Under the pieces are notes generated by a model. It saw nothing but the letters and a program-made list of their open reading frames with translations. It made no database searches and was not told the DNA's origin. A stretch of DNA of 64,000 bases from DASSWG01 sp041689995 (GTDB taxonomy: Bacteria > Bacteroidota > Bacteroidia > Flavobacteriales > Flavobacteriaceae). Position numbers and translations under genes: made by a program. The DNA is taken from NCBI GenBank assembly GCA_041689995.1, contig JBDNFD010000070.1, positions 3,356-67,355 of the forward strand. The letters are read 5' to 3'. This document shows positions 1-8,676 of the stretch, piece after piece (the stretch's first letter is position 1; each line of letters starts with the position of its first letter).

Positions 1-1
1 A

Positions 2-703
2 AAAATGAGTGCGGATTTAATTCAGCGTAACCGCGACCTCGAACAATTTACATTTATCATTTCGCACAACCTTCGCGCACCCGCTGCCAATATTATAGGG
101 TGTGCCGAATTATTACAAGATGAAACACTCACTCCAATAGAGAAAGAAGGTTTTCTGCAAGGACTTTCTGAATCCGTGACAACACTCGATACTGTTATCA
201 AAGACATCAACAACATCTTGCAGGTGAAAAGTGAAGTCAACAAGAAAAAAGAAGTCATAATCTTGTCAAAACTTGTTAACAATATCATGGTAAGTATAGG
301 CAGTCTTATTGATAAACATCGCGTTCATATTATATATGACTTTTCAGAAGTGGACGAAATTTATTCACTCAAAATCTATATACGCAGCATTTTCTATAAC
401 CTCATAAGCAACAGCATTAAGTACAGCAAGCCAAATGAGCCACCACTCATCGAAATTAAAAGCAAAAAAGAAAATGGCAAAATAATCCTTATATTTAAAG
501 ACAACGGATTAGGAATTGACATGAAAGAACAGGGCGGAAAAATTTTCGGGCTTTATAGACGTTTTCATCCACATGTGGAAGGCAAAGGCATGGGCCTATT
601 CATGGTAAAAACACAAGTAGAATTACTTGGAGGAGAAATAACAATCGCCAGCGAACCCAATAAAGGAACTGAATTTACAATCGTATTTGAAAACAAAATC
701 TAA
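2..703 (+). CDS. Sensor histidine kinase, C-terminal part (5' end outside window)
   Basis: Two-component sensor kinase. The visible part starts at the linker that normally follows a PAS or other sensory domain, then shows an H-box (FIISHNLRAP, phospho-acceptor His about residue 21 counted from the ATG at position 5), an N-box (FYNLISNSIKYS), and G-boxes (DNGLGID and GKGMGLFMVK), so the HisKA-like and HATPase_c domains are complete. The reading frame is open to the window edge, and starting at the ATG at position 5 would leave a kinase with no input domain, so I call it 5'-partial. It ends 6 bp before a response regulator and the two probably form one operon; phosphotransfer between them is inferred from adjacency. 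The signal sensed cannot be told from what is visible. Confidence 0.85.
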   Translation, partial: KMSADLIQRNRDLEQFTFIISHNLRAPAANIIGCAELLQDETLTPIEKEGFLQGLSESVTTLDTVIKDINNILQVKSEVNKKKEVIILSKLVNNIMVSIGSLIDKHRVHIIYDFSEVDEIYSLKIYIRSIFYNLISNSIKYSKPNEPPLIEIKSKKENGKIILIFKDNGLGIDMKEQGGKIFGLYRRFHPHVEGKGMGLFMVKTQVELLGGEITIASEPNKGTEFTIVFENKI

Positions 704-709
704 AATAAA

Positions 710-1108
710 ATGACACAAATACCGAAACGCTTCCTCCTCGTTGACGATAACCCAATAACCAATATGCTCACAAAAATGGTACTGAAAAAATCATTGGGAG
801 AAGTACACGTTAACGATTTTATTTCTCCGGAAGATGGTTTGGAATTTATGAAACCGGAACCAATCTATAATCCGCCGGATGGCAAAACAATACTTTTTCT
901 CGATATCAACATGCCTACAATGTCAGGATGGGAATACCTCGAAGAGTTTGAGCTTTTCGATGCATCAATAAAAGAGCAATACAATATTTTTATCCTTTCA
1001 TCCTCTATTAATCTCAACGACATAAACTTGGCGAAGGCAAATCCACTCATTGTGGATTTTATAGAAAAACCGCTCAAGAATGCAACCCTGCTTAAAATGT
1101 TTAGCTAA
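710..1108 (+). CDS. Single-domain response regulator
   Basis: CheY-like receiver domain of 132 residues with no output domain. The acidic pocket is D12/D13 (LLVDDN), the phospho-acceptor is D65 (LFLDINMP), the switch region is LSSS, and the conserved lysine is K120 (IEKPL). It starts 6 bp after the histidine kinase and is almost certainly co-transcribed with it. Lacking a DNA-binding domain, it probably acts by protein-protein contact or in a phosphorelay. This kinase-receiver arrangement is common in Bacteroidota. The partner kinase is an inference from position. Confidence 0.85.
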   Translation: MTQIPKRFLLVDDNPITNMLTKMVLKKSLGEVHVNDFISPEDGLEFMKPEPIYNPPDGKTILFLDINMPTMSGWEYLEEFELFDASIKEQYNIFILSSSINLNDINLAKANPLIVDFIEKPLKNATLLKMFS

Positions 1109-1243
1109 CAGAGAAAATTTCCTTCCCTTTTTTATCCATATCATCTGGTGAGGAACGCCCCCATCTGACACAAGTATCGCGCCACTAATCTATAATTACT
1201 GAAACATCCAAAAGAAATATCTTAAAGGAATAAGGATTATTGT

Positions 1244-1251
1244 TACATTTG
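1244..1251 (+). promoter_or_regulatory. Possible -7 promoter box for the M16 protease gene
   Basis: TACATTTG matches the Bacteroidota -7 consensus TAnnTTTG and lies 67 bp before the start codon. No good TTG -33 element sits at the usual distance, so this is a weak call. The rest of the 210-bp gap before the gene holds nothing I recognise. Confidence 0.3.
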
Positions 1252-1318
1252 GTGTGAAAATTAACACTTCATTCTCACGTTTTAGTTGAACCCTATAAAC
1301 TTTTAAACCACCCTTACC

Positions 1319-4147
1319 ATGAAGCTTTTTAAATATATAGTCCTTAATTTATGTTGTTTAGTCCTGTTCGTTTCTTGTGCAAAAAACCAAGACAAAGTTT
1401 CAGAAACTAAAGAATTTAAAGTTGAATTTGAAAAATACACCCTTGATAATGGCTTACAGGTTATTTTTCATATAGACCGTTCAGATCCCGTGGTGGCTGT
1501 TGCTTTAACAAGTCACGTTGGTTCTGCAAGAGAAATAGAAGGGCGTACAGGTTTTGCACATTTGTTTGAGCATTTACTATTCCTGGAATCTGAAAACTTG
1601 GGCAAAGGTGGCCTTGATAAAATGAGCGCGCGCATTGGGGGTTCTGGTGCAAACGGATCTACAAGTCGGGATAGGACCAATTACTTTCAGACAGTTCCAA
1701 AAGATGCGTTAGAAAAAATGATCTGGGCGCAAGCTGACAAATTAGGCTACTTTATAAATACGGTTACAGACCCTGTTTTGGCAAAAGAAAAGCAAGTGGT
1801 TAAAAACGAAAAAAGGCAACGAGTGGACAATATGCCTTATGGTCATAATTTCTACGTAATAGATAAAAACCTATATCCTGAAGGACATCCGTATAGCTGG
1901 GAAGTGATAGGTTCTTTAGAAGACCTACAAAATGCAAAACTACAGGATGTGAAGGATTTTTATAATCGTTGGTATGTGCCAAACAACGTAACGCTTACCA
2001 TTGCGGGTGATTTTGATGTAGCGCAAGCCAAAGAATGGGTGGGCAAATATTTTGGTGAAATAAAACGCGGTGCGGATATTCCAAAAATGGAAAAGCAGCC
2101 CGTCACCCTTTCTGAAACTAAAAAATTATATTACGAAGATAACTTTGCACGGGTCCCCCAATTAACGGTAACATGGCCGGGAGTTTACGAATATCATCCA
2201 GATTCTTATGCGTTAGAAGTATTGGCAACTTACTTAACACAGGGCAAAAAAGCACCTTTGTACCAGGTACTTGTGGAAGATAAAAAACTAACCGATCGGG
2301 TGGACGCATTTCAATACAACGCTGAAATCGCCGGTCAATTTATGATGCAAGTAACGGCATTTCAAAACACGAGTCTTCAAGAGGTTATGAATGGCATCGA
2401 AGAAGGTTTCGCGAAATTTGAAACTAAAGGGATTTCGAAAGCTGATTTAGACCGTATAAAAGCCGGACAAGAAACTGATTTTTATCAGGGATTATCCAGT
2501 GTATTAGGAAAGGGGTTTCAATTGGCGCAGTATGAGATTTTTGCAGGTGATCCAGGATTTGTGAACCAAGATGTGAAAAATATTCTCGCCGTAACTCCAG
2601 ACGATGTGATGCGTGTTTACAATCAATATATAAAAGGCAAGAATTACGTTGCCACCAGTTTTGTTCCCAAAACACAAAAAGATTTAGCGCTTAACGGCTC
2701 CAAATTAGCCGATGTAGTGGAAGAACCCATTGTTGCTGGTGCCGAAGAAACCTTTGATACAAGCATAGCTGCTGAATATGAAAAAACACCTTCAAGCTTT
2801 GATAGAAGCACGGAGCCTCCTTATGGTGAAAGCCCAACGGTAAATGTTCCAGAAGTGTGGAAAGAGGAGCTATCTTCTGGTATTAAATTATTTGGCATCG
2901 AAAATAACGAAGTTCCATTAGTACAGTTCCAAATACAACTGAAAGGCGGAATGCTTTTAGAAAATCCCGATAAAATTGGAGTTTCAAACTTGCTTGCCGG
3001 ATTAATGACCAAAGGAACAGCCACGAAAACCCCTGAAGAACTTGAAAATGCAATCGAAACACTGGGTGCTTCTATAAAGGTAGCAGCTACCAAAGAGGCT
3101 ATAATAATCACCGGAAACACATTGGCCAAGAATTATGACAAAACGATGGCTTTGGTTGCAGAAATTCTATTGCAACCCCGTTGGGACGAAAATGAGTTCG
3201 AGCTTTTGAAGCAAAGTAAATTAAGCCAAATTGAACGTCAAAAAGCCGACCCTAACAGTATTGCTTCAAATGAGTTTGACAAATTAATTTACGGTGAAAA
3301 CAATATTCTATCACATGATAACTTAGGAACTAAATCTTCTGTGAATGCAATCACCATGGAAGATTTAAAAGCATATTACAACGTCTATTTCTCTCCAAAC
3401 ATTGCGAAAATTCATGTGGTTGGAGCCATTTCAAAAGCTGATGTATCTAAATCGCTGGTAGTATTAAACAACAACTGGACGCCAAAAAACATTGTATTTC
3501 CTGAAGTTTCAAATCCCGTAGCCCCAGAAACTTCAAAAGTTTATTTTTATGATGTTCCGGGAGCAAAACAATCCGTAATACAATTTGGCTATCCCGCTTT
3601 GGCAGCCACTGACGCAGATTATTATCCCGCTAGTTTACTCAATTATCGATTAGGTGGAGGCGGATTTGCCTCTCAGCTCACACAACAGTTACGCGAAGGA
3701 AAAGGCTACACGTATGGAGTTGGTTCCGGATTCTCTGGCACAACCATCGTTGGTCCTTTTACAGTGCGTAGTGGCGTGCGCTCTAATGTTACTTATGAAT
3801 CAACTAGTTTAATAAAAGAAATTTTAGAAAACTATGGAAAAAATTACAACGAAAATGATTTGGAAGTTACCAAAGGATATATGATTAAAAGCAGTGCGAG
3901 GGCTTTTGAAACCTTGAACAGTAAATTGAACATGCTTATAAATATCAGCAATTATGGCTACGCAGATGATTATGCCAAACAGCGCAAAGCTATTGTTGAA
4001 GCAATGACTGTAGAAGATATGCAAGCTTTAGCCAAAAAATACATCCGCCCAGATAAAATGATTTATCTTATAGTTGGTGATGCAGCGACACAATTGGATA
4101 AATTGGAAAACCTTGGATTTGGTAAGCCTATTATCCTAAATAAATAG
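1319..4147 (+). CDS. M16 family zinc metallopeptidase, lipoprotein
   Basis: Pitrilysin/insulinase-family protease of 942 residues with two M16 units in one chain. A lipoprotein signal ends at LFVSC (Cys20), so the protein is probably anchored in the periplasmic face of a membrane. The inverted zinc motif HLFEH (H81, E84, H85) and the distal glutamate E164 (KNEKR) make the N-terminal unit catalytic. The second unit, from about residue 510, lacks HxxEH but keeps the glycine-rich LREGKGYTYG segment that helps shape the active site. Length fits the fused two-domain class. It stands alone between a two-component pair and an XRE gene. The substrate is unknown; peptide degradation in the envelope is the family role. 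Confidence 0.93.
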   Translation: MKLFKYIVLNLCCLVLFVSCAKNQDKVSETKEFKVEFEKYTLDNGLQVIFHIDRSDPVVAVALTSHVGSAREIEGRTGFAHLFEHLLFLESENLGKGGLDKMSARIGGSGANGSTSRDRTNYFQTVPKDALEKMIWAQADKLGYFINTVTDPVLAKEKQVVKNEKRQRVDNMPYGHNFYVIDKNLYPEGHPYSWEVIGSLEDLQNAKLQDVKDFYNRWYVPNNVTLTIAGDFDVAQAKEWVGKYFGEIKRGADIPKMEKQPVTLSETKKLYYEDNFARVPQLTVTWPGVYEYHPDSYALEVLATYLTQGKKAPLYQVLVEDKKLTDRVDAFQYNAEIAGQFMMQVTAFQNTSLQEVMNGIEEGFAKFETKGISKADLDRIKAGQETDFYQGLSSVLGKGFQLAQYEIFAGDPGFVNQDVKNILAVTPDDVMRVYNQYIKGKNYVATSFVPKTQKDLALNGSKLADVVEEPIVAGAEETFDTSIAAEYEKTPSSFDRSTEPPYGESPTVNVPEVWKEELSSGIKLFGIENNEVPLVQFQIQLKGGMLLENPDKIGVSNLLAGLMTKGTATKTPEELENAIETLGASIKVAATKEAIIITGNTLAKNYDKTMALVAEILLQPRWDENEFELLKQSKLSQIERQKADPNSIASNEFDKLIYGENNILSHDNLGTKSSVNAITMEDLKAYYNVYFSPNIAKIHVVGAISKADVSKSLVVLNNNWTPKNIVFPEVSNPVAPETSKVYFYDVPGAKQSVIQFGYPALAATDADYYPASLLNYRLGGGGFASQLTQQLREGKGYTYGVGSGFSGTTIVGPFTVRSGVRSNVTYESTSLIKEILENYGKNYNENDLEVTKGYMIKSSARAFETLNSKLNMLINISNYGYADDYAKQRKAIVEAMTVEDMQALAKKYIRPDKMIYLIVGDAATQLDKLENLGFGKPIILNK

Positions 4148-4318
4148 AATATATACGCTATAAGTTTTATATTGTATGGCTTATATAATCAAGTTTATAA
4201 GCAAACTGAAAAGCCAATCCCACAAACAGCATATTTATTTTTTTTCAAACGCGAGAGCCAACGCTGAAAAACCAAAAGAGAAATTCCCCCCCAACGTTCA
4301 CATTCTAATAGATATATT

Positions 4319-4339
4319 TATACTCATAATGTGAGTATA
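4319..4339 (+). promoter_or_regulatory. Palindrome upstream of the XRE gene, candidate operator
   Basis: Two perfect 8-bp arms, TATACTCA (4319-4326) and TGAGTATA (4332-4339), separated by 5 bp, lie 48 bp before the XRE regulator start. A TACTTTAG box (4355-4362), near the -7 consensus, follows directly. The position suggests autoregulation by the XRE protein, which is inference. Confidence 0.45.
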
Positions 4340-4386
4340 TTCGAAAATTAAATTTACTTTAGTAGCGTGTATAAAGACAAAAAATA

Positions 4387-4581
4387 ATGAACCGAATTAA
4401 AGCCATTTTAGAACAAAAAGGAATAAAACAAATTTGGTTGGCTGAACAGATGGGCAAGAGTTACAATATGGTAAACGCCTATTCTCAAAACAGACGACAA
4501 CCAAGTATAGAAGACTTATACAAAATTGCTGAAATTCTAAATATTGATATTAAAGAATTGTTAGTTTCAAATAAACCCTAA
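4387..4581 (+). CDS. Small XRE-family helix-turn-helix regulator
   Basis: A 64-residue protein consisting of one HTH_3/XRE domain: KQIWLAEQMGKSYNMVNAYS is the helix-turn-helix and RRQPSIEDLYKIAEILNID the following helices, ending in the typical IKELL. Small stand-alone regulators of this form usually control restriction-modification or toxin-antitoxin genes in Bacteroidota. Here a RhuM-family gene follows after 67 bp. The palindrome at 4319-4339 is a plausible binding site. No methylase or specificity gene follows, so the original partner genes may have been lost. The domain call is secure; the role is inference. Confidence 0.85.
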   Translation: MNRIKAILEQKGIKQIWLAEQMGKSYNMVNAYSQNRRQPSIEDLYKIAEILNIDIKELLVSNKP

Positions 4582-4596
4582 AAGAGAATTGTTAAT

Positions 4597-4638
4597 GATG
4601 AATGGTTTATGGTGAATGGTTTATGGATAATGAAATAA
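4597..4638. repeat. Degenerate 7-bp repeat array before the RhuM gene
   Basis: Five to six consecutive heptads are visible: GATGAAT, GGTTTAT, GGTGAAT, GGTTTAT, GGATAAT, GAAATAA. The array fills most of the gap between the XRE stop codon and the RhuM start codon. It belongs to the same class of 7-bp-period arrays seen at about 25.1, 25.6, 28.4, 28.8, 40.7 and 59.1 kb. Confidence 0.7.
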
Positions 4639-4648
4639 GTGATGAGAG

Positions 4649-5677
4649 ATGACTAATAAAGATAAAGATAGCGCATTACAAATAGTAAACAACTTCGTGA
4701 TTTTCGAGACGGAAAATGGCAAAGTAAATATTGATGTTTATTTTCAAGATGAAACACTTTGGCTCACGCAAAAACGAATAGCAGAACTGTTTGAGAAAGG
4801 ACGCTCTACCATAACCGAACACCTCAAAAAAATATTTGAAGATGCAGAATTAGATGAATTTTCAGTATGTCGGGATTTCCGACATACTGCCGAAGATGGC
4901 AAAACATACAACACGAAATATTATAATTTAAGAGCAATTACTGCCGTTGGATATCGCGTAAACTCACACAGAGCTATTGAGTTTAGAAAATGGGCAACCG
5001 AGATTTTACACGAATACATCATCAAAGGTTTTGCAATGGATGATGAGCGCTTAAAACAAGTAAAACATTTCGGTAAAGATTATTTTGATGAACTATTGGA
5101 ACGAATCAGAGAGATTCGTTTGAGTGAAAGAAGATTATATCAAAAAATCACAGACATCTACTCTTTGTCAGCAGATTATGATAGTAAAGCCGATGTAACG
5201 AAACATTTTTTTGCTAGTGTTCAAAATAAATTACATTGGGCAATAACAGGAAAAACTGCTGCGGAAATTATCTATACAGAAGCTGATGCTACTAAAATTT
5301 ATATGGGTTTAAAAACTTGGAAACAAGCACCAGATGGCAAAATATTAAAAAATGATGTAACCATTGCTAAAAATTATTTGAACACAGAACATATTAAATC
5401 CCTAGAGAGAATAGTAACCTCTTATTTAGACTTGGCAGAAGGCAGGGCAACCAATAGAACTGTTATGAATATGAAAGATTGGGATAAATTTTTAGTCCAG
5501 TTTTTAGAATTAGCAGATTACCCTATTTTAAAAGATAAAGGTAAAATCTCAATGTTGGAAGCGAAACTAAAAGCTGAAACAGAATATGACAAGTTTAGAG
5601 TTATCCAAGACAAAAATTACATTTCGGACTTTGACAAAGAGATGAAAAAAATAATTGACAAAAATAAAGACCAATAA
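4649..5677 (+). CDS. RhuM family protein (virulence RhuM / putative DNA-binding)
   Basis: A 342-residue protein with the RhuM family layout: an N-terminal region (FETENGKVNIDVYFQDETLW), an embedded helix-turn-helix-like stretch (TQKRIAELFEKGRSTITEHL), then the conserved KYYNLRAITAVGYRVNSHRA and FRKWATEILHEYIIKGFAMD blocks. The C-terminal half is helical, with no known catalytic motif. The family was named from a Salmonella pathogenicity island, and members are often embedded in type I restriction-modification loci between hsdM and hsdS; its biochemical role is not established. Here it follows an XRE regulator but no hsd genes are present. An alternative is a solitary accessory gene acquired with the regulator. 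Confidence 0.85.
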   Translation: MTNKDKDSALQIVNNFVIFETENGKVNIDVYFQDETLWLTQKRIAELFEKGRSTITEHLKKIFEDAELDEFSVCRDFRHTAEDGKTYNTKYYNLRAITAVGYRVNSHRAIEFRKWATEILHEYIIKGFAMDDERLKQVKHFGKDYFDELLERIREIRLSERRLYQKITDIYSLSADYDSKADVTKHFFASVQNKLHWAITGKTAAEIIYTEADATKIYMGLKTWKQAPDGKILKNDVTIAKNYLNTEHIKSLERIVTSYLDLAEGRATNRTVMNMKDWDKFLVQFLELADYPILKDKGKISMLEAKLKAETEYDKFRVIQDKNYISDFDKEMKKIIDKNKDQ

Positions 5678-5678
5678 G

Positions 5679-5795
5679 ATGACCAATTTAGTAGAAGTAA
5701 TCGAAGAAACAATCCAATTGATTTTAAATGAAAATATTATCAACTATGAATATGATACAATTAACAAAAGAATTAAACTGAAAACGTACAATTAA
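5679..5795 (+). CDS. Possible 38-residue small ORF or gene remnant
   Basis: Begins with ATG one base after the RhuM stop codon and ends with TAA four bases before the convergent M28 peptidase gene. The product is rich in Ile, Asn and Glu (starts MTNLVEVIEET) with no recognised domain. Tight spacing behind RhuM suggests translational coupling, but it could equally be the remnant of a longer lost gene. Nothing else supports expression. Confidence 0.3.
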   Translation: MTNLVEVIEETIQLILNENIINYEYDTINKRIKLKTYN

Positions 5796-5799
5796 AAAA

Positions 5800-7341
5800 C
5801 TACATTCCTCCTTTTCTTTCGGGAACTCTCGGCGTTGGCCAAATTTGGGGTTCTCCGGTTCTATCATCCATTGGAAGAATAACTTGCTCTCGCGAAGTTT
5901 TGGAATTATCTTCTGAAGCCATATAAGCCAAAATCGCAGTCAAAATCACATTGCTTTGCACATCATCAAAAACGATTTTATCGTAGGTATCGCGGTTGGT
6001 GTGCCACGTGTAGTTCCAGTAATCCCAACTCAAAGAACTCAAACTAAATGCCGGTGCACCTGCCGCAACAAATGAAGCATTGTCCGAGCCGCCACGCGCT
6101 GGCCAACCCGGAAACGTCGTTTCAATTTCCTTGCGAATAGTATCCGGAACAGCTTTTAACCATCGCAAAATATAATCATAAGACTGTAGAAAACCCGCAC
6201 CGTTGATGCTGGCAACTCTTCCGGTTCCATTGTCTTGATTGAAAACCGCCTGGATATTACTCACAATTTCAGGATGGTCTGCAACAAAAGACGAAGAGCC
6301 GTTCAAACCCTGTTCCTCACTTCCCCAATGGCCAACCAAAATGGTACGTTTAGGGTTTGGATATACCTTTTTCAAAATGCGCATGGCTTCCATCATTACT
6401 AAGGTTCCGGTGCCATTATCTGTTGCACCGGTACCGCCATCCCAAGAGTCAAAATGGGCAGAAAGAATTACATATTCCTCGGGTTTTTCGGTTCCTTTTA
6501 TTTCGGCAATCGTATTGAAAGTTGGAACGATACCCAAATCTTTGGATTCCGCAATTACGTGTATTTTCGGTTTGTCGCCGTGTTCCACCATTCTGTAAAG
6601 CATGGTGTAATCTTCCAATTCAAGATCTACCGTCGGAATCTTTTTTGTGCGAGCCCCGAATATCTTGTTTACGCCAAAACCTTTGGACCAATATGAATCA
6701 ACGATTCCAACGGCGCCAGCTTCTTCAAAGGCAGCAATAATGCTTCTCCTGTCATAACCACTTCGTTTTATGTTTTCGCGCCACGCTTGGGTCAATTCAT
6801 TTCTTTCTTCCTTCATCTTTTCAAAAGATTCTGGTGTGGCCCATTCTTTCCAATTATCATCGGGACGGCCGGTGGGTTGCTGCATCGCAATCATCACAAA
6901 TTTCCCTTTCACTTTCGACAACCATTTTTTGAAAGAAATGGAATCTCTTATTTCGGGGATAACAATCAATTCCGCAGTTACGCCTTTTGAAGAAGTTCCC
7001 GGATTCCAAGCTAATTGTGTTCCATCCAAACTTTGAACCCTTGGATAAACCATATCAATATGCGTGATACCCCGCTCCCAGCCTTTCCACTCGCCCCATT
7101 GCTGGTTTTCTGCGGAAATTCCCCAAGTTTTATATTTTGCCACGGCCCAATCATGTGCTTGTTTCATTTGTGGGGTTCCGACCAATCGCGGACCAATATC
7201 GTCAAGCAATTCGTGGGCAAGAATTTCAAGTTGTGAATTATTGTAAGCTTCCTTTTGAATATTTTCAATGACGGTATTTTGTTCCTGTGAAAAGCCGAAA
7301 AAGCTTATTAAAAGGAATGCGAAAGCAAATAATTTATTCAT
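5800..7341 (-). CDS. Secreted M28 family zinc aminopeptidase/carboxypeptidase
   Basis: Exported metallopeptidase of 513 residues. I use the ATG at 7341, because it places the signal peptide (MNKLFAFAFLLISFFGFSQ) at the N-terminus; the longer frame would need a TTG. A PA-like insert (about residues 120-265) precedes the catalytic domain. The M28 zinc ligands are all visible: H296 (AHFDSWDGG), D308 (GATDNGTG), E342/E343 (SEEQGLNGS), D370 (NQDNGTG) and H447 (TWHTNRDTYDK). The family removes N-terminal amino acids or dipeptides in the periplasm or outside the cell. It is convergent with the RhuM block and has no obvious operon partner. Substrate specificity is not readable. Confidence 0.93.
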   Translation of the reverse strand: MNKLFAFAFLLISFFGFSQEQNTVIENIQKEAYNNSQLEILAHELLDDIGPRLVGTPQMKQAHDWAVAKYKTWGISAENQQWGEWKGWERGITHIDMVYPRVQSLDGTQLAWNPGTSSKGVTAELIVIPEIRDSISFKKWLSKVKGKFVMIAMQQPTGRPDDNWKEWATPESFEKMKEERNELTQAWRENIKRSGYDRRSIIAAFEEAGAVGIVDSYWSKGFGVNKIFGARTKKIPTVDLELEDYTMLYRMVEHGDKPKIHVIAESKDLGIVPTFNTIAEIKGTEKPEEYVILSAHFDSWDGGTGATDNGTGTLVMMEAMRILKKVYPNPKRTILVGHWGSEEQGLNGSSSFVADHPEIVSNIQAVFNQDNGTGRVASINGAGFLQSYDYILRWLKAVPDTIRKEIETTFPGWPARGGSDNASFVAAGAPAFSLSSLSWDYWNYTWHTNRDTYDKIVFDDVQSNVILTAILAYMASEDNSKTSREQVILPMDDRTGEPQIWPTPRVPERKGGM

Positions 7342-7551
7342 AATGAGCAGTTTAAGTTCCAAAGGGTTTTTCCTGAAGTAAAACCTAAAACTACAATATA
7401 TTTTAGATTACCAAAAACTTTATGAATGAACTACCAACCGGGGAAATATTTTTGCTCAAAATAACCACAGAAAGAAAGGGAAAAGAGAATGCAACAGGAA
7501 TTTCTGCGCTAAGTTCGGTATAATTTCGTTCTGCTTTGTTTCCGCAATCTA

Positions 7552-7962
7552 CTAAACCATCCGCCGTTTATCAAAATAATTTTTAAGAATAGGAACCTGA
7601 ACGCAAACCATCACCGCAAATAACAAAACAGCATAGACCGTGATTTTTGAAGGCGTTATAGCAGCAAGTCCTTTTGAAATAAGATTGTTATCCATAAAGT
7701 TAAAAGATAGCTTGGGCCAAGCCATAGGCGTGGGCTGAACGAAAAACCATAAATAGGTAGTGAAGCCAACTATAAGCGCTGCGATGACAATCCATATATA
7801 TTTTGGAATCAATGGACTGTACCGAATGGCGACGCTTTGTGGTTGTGCGTTTACCGCTGCCATTACCTTGTTGGTAAACTGGGAGGAAGGGGTTTCCAAA
7901 GTGGTTTTTTGTATCGCTTTGGCTACCAAGTGTTCTAACTGTCTATCTTCTTGCTCTTTCAT
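7552..7962 (-). CDS. Small membrane protein, putative anti-sigma partner of the ECF sigma factor
   Basis: A 136-residue protein whose start overlaps the end of the sigma-factor gene by 20 bp, a strong sign of co-translation. It has a charged cytoplasmic N-terminus (about 1-50) and two hydrophobic segments (around YIWIVIAALIVGFTTYLWFF and ITVYAVLLFAVMVCV), ending in a basic tail. No zinc-binding HxxxCxxC anti-sigma motif is present, so it is not a classical ZAS protein. Position and topology suggest that it holds the sigma factor at the membrane, but this is inferred. No other family assignment could be made. Confidence 0.7.
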   Translation of the reverse strand: MKEQEDRQLEHLVAKAIQKTTLETPSSQFTNKVMAAVNAQPQSVAIRYSPLIPKYIWIVIAALIVGFTTYLWFFVQPTPMAWPKLSFNFMDNNLISKGLAAITPSKITVYAVLLFAVMVCVQVPILKNYFDKRRMV

Positions 7963-8533
7963 AGCCTTGTATTATTTCCGGTTCCATTCGTTGTTTTAGG
8001 ATGTTCGCCAGCCTTTTTCTTGCCCTGTGGATGTTCACTTTTACCGTGTTTGACTCCTTATTCACAATCTGTGAAATCTCTTCCAAAGATAGTTCTTCAA
8101 AATAAAATAAGGTAAGCAAAAAACTGTCCTTGCCTGCCAATTGTTGCAAACAGTCCTGTATAGTCTTTTGCTGCTCCGCGGTTTCCATAGCTTCCAAGGC
8201 ATTATCCAAGGTTTTAATTTGGTTTTCCGTAAAGGAATCTATAGCAATTTCCCTTTGGCGTCTGTTGTTCTTTTTTATCCGGTCTAAACAGGTATTATAG
8301 GCCACTTTATAAACCCAAGTGGAAAGTTTGGAGTCACCCTTAAACTTCGCCAAAGCTTTATAAACTTTTATAAAAGTATCTTGGGAAACTTCTTCGGCTT
8401 CTTCTCGATTCTTCAGCATTCGCATTGACAAAGTAAACACTAAATCCTTATAACGATCCACCAATATAGCAAACGCCTGGGTATCTCCCCCAGTGATTTT
8501 ATTGATGATGGACGTTTCTTGGTCAGTGGTCAT
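7943..8533 (-). CDS. ECF-type RNA polymerase sigma factor
   Basis: A 196-residue sigma-70 family protein with region 2 (AFAILVDRYKDLVFTLSMRM and GDSKLSTWVYKVAYNTCLD) and region 4 (LTLFYFEELSLEEISQIV followed by VKVNIHRARKRL). I choose the ATG at 8533; the upstream TTG at 8551 is inside the frame but overlaps the promoter's -10 element. The gene overlaps its membrane partner by 20 bp. A promoter of ECF form (TGTAACC, 16 bp, CGTC) ends only about 10 bp before the ATG, implying autoregulation and a very short or absent 5' leader. The same promoter form drives the divergent DUF6249 gene. The stimulus is not known. Confidence 0.9.
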   Translation of the reverse strand: MTTDQETSIINKITGGDTQAFAILVDRYKDLVFTLSMRMLKNREEAEEVSQDTFIKVYKALAKFKGDSKLSTWVYKVAYNTCLDRIKKNNRRQREIAIDSFTENQIKTLDNALEAMETAEQQKTIQDCLQQLAGKDSFLLTLFYFEELSLEEISQIVNKESNTVKVNIHRARKRLANILKQRMEPEIIQGYERARR

Positions 8534-8543
8534 TTGATTATAA

Positions 8544-8570
8544 GACGACAAGAGACAAACTTAGGTTACA
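8544..8570 (-). promoter_or_regulatory. ECF-type promoter of the sigma-factor gene
   Basis: Reading the minus strand: TGTAACC (8570-8564), a 16-bp spacer, then CGTC (8547-8544). The elements match the general ECF pattern of an AAC-containing -35 and CGTC -10. It mirrors the plus-strand promoter at 8603-8629 with identical core motifs and spacer length. Confidence 0.7.
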
Positions 8571-8602
8571 GGAGTTTGGAAAAAAAATAATAGGCAAAAG
8601 AA

Positions 8603-8629
8603 TGTAACCTAAAATGAAAAGCTGTCGTC
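8603..8629 (+). promoter_or_regulatory. ECF-type promoter of the DUF6249 gene
   Basis: TGTAACC (8603-8609), 16-bp spacer, CGTC (8626-8629), 48 bp before the DUF6249 start codon. The -35 region is part of a perfect 10-bp inverted repeat with the divergent promoter (TTAGGTTACA at 8561-8570, TGTAACCTAA at 8603-8612), so one sigma factor should recognise both. Confidence 0.7.
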
Positions 8630-8676
8630 ATAAGCTATGAACACATTAAAATCAATCAACTTAAAAACGAACAATC

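Noticed and set aside
6239..7246. Several plus-strand frames inside the M28 peptidase gene
   Set aside because: They are shadows of the peptidase coding strand with no domain or start context of their own.
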